From Rhodothermales bacterium (lineage in GTDB: Bacteria; Bacteroidota; Rhodothermia; Rhodothermales; JAHQVL01), in assembly GCA_041391505.1 (NCBI GenBank), contig JAWKNW010000013.1, positions 1-64,000 on the forward strand: DNA of 64,000 nt, written 5' to 3'. Under the pieces are notes generated by a model. The model saw only the letters and a list, made by a program, of their open reading frames with translations, had not been told where the DNA came from and searched no databases. Positions within the stretch are counted from its first letter, which is position 1. Every line of letters begins with the position of its first letter. Position numbers and translations under genes: made by a program. Shown here piece by piece: positions 59,969-64,000 of the stretch.

Positions 59969-59998
59969 ACCTTCTCGTTTTTTCGGGAGGGTTTTTTT
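59969..59998 (+). terminator. intrinsic terminator just upstream of carA (possible attenuator)
   Basis: ACCTTCTCG (59969-59977), T6 loop, CGGGAGGGT (59984-59992), then a run of T to 59998. Nine pairs with two G-U. It stands 29 nt before the carA ATG at 60028, with no upstream plus-strand gene for at least 1 kb (the TonB-like gene is on the other strand). It must therefore lie in the carA leader and could act as an attenuator. Confidence 0.7.
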
Positions 59999-60027
59999 GT
60001 ATCTGTACGTTCTGGCCCTAACCCTGA

Positions 60028-61203
60028 ATGCTGCCTGACAACGACATGCACCAGATCGCCAATCCCACACAACCGAAACCATGCAAGCTCGCGCTCGCCG
60101 ACGGAACCGTCGTGTCCGGTTACGCCATCGGACATATCGGCGAAACGGGGGGTGAGCTTTGTTTTAATACAAGTATTACCGGCTACCAGGAGATCATGAC
60201 CGATCCGTCCTACCACGGTCAGGTCATGATGATGACGTACCCGCATATCGGCAACTACGGCGCGCTCGATATCGACATGGAAGCCCGGCGTCCGATGATC
60301 GCCGGCCTGGTGGTGCGCTCCTTTACCTACCGCTACGCGAATCCGCTGGCTGACGAATCCCTGGAAGATTTCATGCGCCGGCACGAGCTGGTCGGGATTT
60401 CGGGCATCGACACCCGATTCCTGGTGCGCCACATCCGCGACAAGGGTGTGATGAACGCGATCATCTCGTCCGTCGATCTCGACGACGCCAGCCTGGTCCA
60501 GCGCGCCCGCGAATGGCCCTCGATGGATGGCCTCGAACTGGCTTCGCGCGTCACCACGGAATCGCCCTACCTCTTCTGTGAAGGCGACGGGCCCCGCATC
60601 GCCGTATTCGATTTCGGCGTCAAGCTGAACATCCTGCGCATGTTCAAGGCGCGCGGCTGCGAAGTGCGCGTCTATCCGGCCAATACGCCGCTGAAAGACG
60701 TATTAACCTGGCAGCCCGACGGCCTCTTTTTCTCCAACGGGCCCGGCGACCCGCGCGCCATGGAGGACGTGATCGAAACGGTGAAGGAGGCGACCTCGAC
60801 GGGCATTCCCATGTTCGGCATCTGCCTCGGGCATCAGCTCATGGCGCTGTCGCAGGGCATCGACGTGTTCAAGATGTTCGTGGGGCACCGCGGCGCCAAC
60901 CATCCGGTGCAGAACCTCGCTACCCGCCGCGTCGAGGTGACCACGCAGAATCACGGATTCTCCGTCCGCGCCGAATCCGTCGCCGAGCGCGTGGCCCATA
61001 CGACGCACATAAACCTGAACGATCGCACCGTGGAGGGGCTTCGATTCAAGACGTTCACGGGCTTTTCGGTGCAGTACCACCCGGAGGCGTCGCCCGGCCC
61101 GCACGACAGCGCCTACCTGTTCGATGAGTTCATGCAGGACATCGCCGCCAGCGGACGCGCCGGCGCGCGCGCTAAATCGATCGGCGTCTACGCGTCGATG
61201 TAA
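60028..61203 (+). CDS. carA: carbamoyl-phosphate synthase small subunit (glutaminase)
   Basis: 391 residues from ATG at 60028; ATG at 60046 is also possible. The CPSase small-chain N-terminal domain (LADGTVVSGYAIGHIGETGGELCFNTSITGYQEIMTDPSY) is followed by a class I glutamine amidotransferase domain with Cys266 (FGICLGHQ), His351 and Glu353 (YHPEASPGP). It supplies ammonia to CarB for pyrimidines and arginine. A terminator-like hairpin with a leader ORF precedes it. carB follows after 103 bp. Confidence 0.96.
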   Translation: MLPDNDMHQIANPTQPKPCKLALADGTVVSGYAIGHIGETGGELCFNTSITGYQEIMTDPSYHGQVMMMTYPHIGNYGALDIDMEARRPMIAGLVVRSFTYRYANPLADESLEDFMRRHELVGISGIDTRFLVRHIRDKGVMNAIISSVDLDDASLVQRAREWPSMDGLELASRVTTESPYLFCEGDGPRIAVFDFGVKLNILRMFKARGCEVRVYPANTPLKDVLTWQPDGLFFSNGPGDPRAMEDVIETVKEATSTGIPMFGICLGHQLMALSQGIDVFKMFVGHRGANHPVQNLATRRVEVTTQNHGFSVRAESVAERVAHTTHINLNDRTVEGLRFKTFTGFSVQYHPEASPGPHDSAYLFDEFMQDIAASGRAGARAKSIGVYASM

Positions 61204-61306
61204 GACACGCACGGCGTGACCTCCTGGCCGCCCAGGACGATTCGTGGCTTTCACCAACCCGCCATGTTGATGGCAACGTGTGCCCGCGCGACGGGCCCTG
61301 ATACCC

Positions 61307-64000
61307 ATGCCTAAAAGAACGGACATAAAAACCATCCTCCTCATCGGCTCGGGCCCGATCGTCATCGGGCAGGCCTGTGAATTCGATTACTCCGGCACCC
61401 AGGCCTGCCGCGCCCTCCGCGCCGAAGGATACCGGGTCGTGCTGATCAATTCGAATCCGGCCACGATCATGACCGACCCGATGACGGCCGACGCCGTGTA
61501 TCTGCGCGACCTCACGCCGGCTTCCATCAAGGCCATCGTCGAAATCGAAAAACCGGATGCGGTGCTGCCGACGATGGGCGGCCAGACCGGGCTGAACCTC
61601 GCCCAGCGGCTTCACGAAGAAGGCTACTGGGAGAAGATGGGGATCGATGTGATCGGCGTCGACATCGACGCGATCGAGATCACGGAGGATCGCCAGAAAT
61701 TCCGCGACCTGATGGAGCGCATCGGTATCGACCAGGCGCGCAGCCGCGTAGCCAAAAGCCTGCTCGAAGCCAAGGAAATCACGCAGGAGCTGGGCGGCTT
61801 GCCCGTCGTCATCAGGCCGTCGTTCACGCTCGGCGGCACGGGCGGCGGCATCGTCTGGTCGATGGACGAATTCGACCGCAAGGTGACGCGCGGCCTCGAA
61901 ATGTCGCCGGTGCACGAGGTGCTCATGGAAGAGTGCCTCTTCGGCTGGAAAGAGTTCGAGCTGGAGCTGCTGCGCGACGCCAACGACAACGTCATCATCG
62001 TCTGCTCGATTGAAAACATCGACCCGATGGGCGTGCACACCGGCGACTCGGTCACCGTGGCGCCGGCGCAGACGCTGAGCGACAAACAATTCCAGTACAT
62101 GCGTGATTCGGCCATCCGCATGATGCGCTCGATCGGGACGTTCGCCGGCGGCTGCAACGTCCAGTTTGCCGTTCAGCCCGAAACGGGCCGGATGGTGGCC
62201 ATCGAAATCAACCCGCGCGTATCCCGCTCCTCGGCGCTCGCGTCGAAGGCGACCGGGTACCCCATCGCCAAGGTGGCCTCGCGCCTCGCCGTCGGGTATA
62301 CGCTGGACGAGTTGCCGAACGATGTGACGGGCACGACCAGTGCGTGTTTCGAGCCGTCGATCGACTATGTCGTCACGAAAATCCCGCGCTTCAACTTCGA
62401 CAAGTTCGAGGGCGTCGACGAAGAACTGACCACCCAGATGAAGGCGGTGGGCGAAGTGATGGCCATCGGCCGCACCTTCCCCGAAAGCCTCCAGAAAGCC
62501 TGGCAAAGCCTGGAGATCGGGTACGCCGGCCTCGGCGGCGACCGCGACGACACCACGCGCGCCGATGTGCGCGAGCGCCTCCAGCGGCCTTACTGGGACA
62601 GCACGCTCCAGATCCGGAACGCGTTTAAGCTGGGCGCGTCGGTCGAGGAAGTGTCCGACATCACGAGCATCAACCGCTGGTTCCTCTGCCAGATCGAGGA
62701 CATCGTCCGCATCGAGGATGAGATCAGCGAACGCATGCTGGACGAGATCGACCAGCCGTTCATGCGGCGCGTGAAGCAGTATGGCTTCTCGGACGTCCAG
62801 ATCGCCTTTCTGGTCAAGGACGACGTCACGGCGGATCAGGTCCGCGTCCATCGCAAGAGCCTCGGCGTGATCCCGACCTACCAGCTCGTCGACACCTGCG
62901 CCGGCGAATTTCCCGCCCAGACGCCGTATTACTACTCCAGCTTCGAATCCGCGAACGAGAGCATCGCGACGGATCGCAGGAAGGTCATCATCCTGGGCAG
63001 CGGTCCGAACCGGATCGGGCAGGGGATCGAGTTCGATTACTCGTGCGTCCACGGCGTGCTCGGCGCGCGCGAAATGGGCTATGAGGCGATCATGATCAAC
63101 TGCAACCCGGAGACGGTGTCCACCGACTTCGACATCGCGGACAAGCTGTATTTCGAGCCGGTATTCTGGGAGCGCGTCCACAACATCATCGAGCACGAGC
63201 AGGAAGGCCTGGCCGGCGTGATCGTCCAGTTCGGCGGCCAGACGGCCCTCAAGCTGGCGTCGGACCTCGTGCGCAACGACATCCCGATTCTGGGCACGTC
63301 CTTCGAGCGGATGGACGACGCGGAGGATCGCGGCAAGTTTTCCGAGATCCTCAAGGAGCTTGAAATCCCCTACCCGCGGTTCGGCACGGCGCGCAACATC
63401 GCCCAGGCCATCGAGGTCGCCGAACGCATCGGATACCCGATCCTGGTCCGCCCGAGCTACGTGCTCGGCGGTCAGGGCATGCGCATCGCGATCAACAAGA
63501 AGGAGGTGGAGCAGTATGTCGGCCAGATTCTGAAGTTGATGCCCGACAATCAGATCCTGCTCGATGTGTTTCTGGAGAACGGCGTGGAGATCGACGCCGA
63601 CGCCGTGCGGGATGGCGACGAGGTGTGGATCTCGGGGATCATGCAGCACATCGAGCCGGCCGGCGTGCACTCCGGCGACTCTACGGCCGTGCTGCCGCCC
63701 TTCAGCCTGTCCGAGGAAACGATCGCGACCATCCGGCGCTACGTCACCGAGATCGCGAACCGCCTGAACGTGATCGGTCTGATCAACGTGCAGCTGGTCG
63801 TGAAGGATGGCGTAGTGTACGTGATCGAAGCGAATCCGCGCGCATCCCGCACCGTGCCCTTCGTGGCGAAGGCGACCGGGATTCCGATCACCAACATCGC
63901 GACGCGTGTGATTCTGGGCGAGAAGCTGGCGGATTTCCGCGCGAAAGGCCTGCTCGATTCGAAGCTCAAGGGCTTCGCCATCAAGGAGCCGGTGTTTTCG
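61307..64000 (+). CDS. carB: carbamoyl-phosphate synthase large subunit (3' end beyond the window)
   Basis: 898 codons are visible from ATG at 61307 (MPKRTDIKTILLIGSGPIVIG); the frame is open to the last base. The family length is about 1070, so the C-terminal allosteric (MGS-like) domain is cut off. Both ATP-grasp halves are present: the first with RPSFTLGGTGGGIVWS and EINPRVSRSSALASKATGYP, the second with LGSGPNRIGQGIEFDY, RPSYVLGGQGMRI and EANPRASRTVPFVAKATG. It makes carbamoyl phosphate with CarA. Nothing suggests a frameshift. Confidence 0.97.
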   Translation, partial: MPKRTDIKTILLIGSGPIVIGQACEFDYSGTQACRALRAEGYRVVLINSNPATIMTDPMTADAVYLRDLTPASIKAIVEIEKPDAVLPTMGGQTGLNLAQRLHEEGYWEKMGIDVIGVDIDAIEITEDRQKFRDLMERIGIDQARSRVAKSLLEAKEITQELGGLPVVIRPSFTLGGTGGGIVWSMDEFDRKVTRGLEMSPVHEVLMEECLFGWKEFELELLRDANDNVIIVCSIENIDPMGVHTGDSVTVAPAQTLSDKQFQYMRDSAIRMMRSIGTFAGGCNVQFAVQPETGRMVAIEINPRVSRSSALASKATGYPIAKVASRLAVGYTLDELPNDVTGTTSACFEPSIDYVVTKIPRFNFDKFEGVDEELTTQMKAVGEVMAIGRTFPESLQKAWQSLEIGYAGLGGDRDDTTRADVRERLQRPYWDSTLQIRNAFKLGASVEEVSDITSINRWFLCQIEDIVRIEDEISERMLDEIDQPFMRRVKQYGFSDVQIAFLVKDDVTADQVRVHRKSLGVIPTYQLVDTCAGEFPAQTPYYYSSFESANESIATDRRKVIILGSGPNRIGQGIEFDYSCVHGVLGAREMGYEAIMINCNPETVSTDFDIADKLYFEPVFWERVHNIIEHEQEGLAGVIVQFGGQTALKLASDLVRNDIPILGTSFERMDDAEDRGKFSEILKELEIPYPRFGTARNIAQAIEVAERIGYPILVRPSYVLGGQGMRIAINKKEVEQYVGQILKLMPDNQILLDVFLENGVEIDADAVRDGDEVWISGIMQHIEPAGVHSGDSTAVLPPFSLSEETIATIRRYVTEIANRLNVIGLINVQLVVKDGVVYVIEANPRASRTVPFVAKATGIPITNIATRVILGEKLADFRAKGLLDSKLKGFAIKEPVFS

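Noticed and set aside
61172..63670. Long minus-strand open frame opposite carB
   Set aside because: carB is certain on the plus strand; the minus frame is low-complexity.
63990..64000. carB as a truncated pseudogene
   Set aside because: The frame is open to the last base; it is simply cut by the window edge.
1..64000. CRISPR arrays, tRNA or rRNA genes, transposases, integrases
   Set aside because: None was recognised on reading both strands; a tRNA scan could still reveal one that I missed.

Overview
The window is a 64 kb, GC-rich, gene-dense piece of a bacterial chromosome. It most likely comes from the Rhodothermota (Rhodothermia) or a close Bacteroidota-type lineage. Evidence: two secreted proteins end in T9SS type-A sorting domains (cores NYPNPFNPSTTIRFSL and YPNPFAGST); there is a DUF5916 outer-membrane protein; FolK is followed by a deoxynucleoside kinase; there is a run of PpiC/SurA foldases next to a MoxR ATPase; and Shine-Dalgarno sequences are scarce. 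The placement is an inference from gene content only. I found no rRNA, tRNA, CRISPR array, insertion sequence or prophage.

Layout. 1-7714 (mostly minus): heme O synthase, an ABC-2 exporter, RlmN, a small membrane protein, a HerA-like ATPase, an AdiC-like amino-acid transporter and a lipoprotein, closely packed. 8051-10692 (plus): a GlmM-type phosphohexomutase translationally coupled to a YegD-like Hsp70. 10689-15627: secreted proteins (seven-repeat propeller protein with a sorting domain, bicupin, unknown secreted protein, amidohydrolase). 23731-15746 (minus): a tight run of three periplasmic foldases, MoxR, a CAP-domain lipoprotein, an aldehyde dehydrogenase and a membrane protein. 23950-26733 (plus): ECF sigma factor, zinc-finger anti-sigma factor, gltX. 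26739-31485 (minus): DUF5916 protein and S9 peptidase. 31586-43430: small metabolic and accessory genes, including a globin-CBS fusion, a radical SAM protein, a VOC-DinB fusion and a PLD nuclease. 43605-46457: PAS, SnoaL-like, BLUF and DinB/YfiT proteins with unusual intergenic DNA. 46565-51308: a planctomycete-type PSCyt1/PSD1 cytochrome plus Tat-exported DUF1501 pair. 51370-53492: TPP riboswitch and thiC. 54021-57496: a small membrane protein ORF with its own terminator, then a di-heme peroxidase with a domain insertion and sorting domain. 57643-64000: folK, dNK, a TonB-like protein (minus), then carA and carB, with carB cut by the window edge.

Most genes are recognisable housekeeping or envelope functions. 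The least explained items are a haemoglobin-like domain fused to paired CBS domains (34626-35573), a leader peptide plus intrinsic terminator just before carA (59854-59998) that resembles pyrBI-type attenuation, a stem-loop that would hide the ribosome-binding site of the di-heme peroxidase (54634-54677), palindromes in front of a PAS-protein gene (43480-43578), and long hairpins without U-tracts between convergent genes (15651-15695, 53505-53549).
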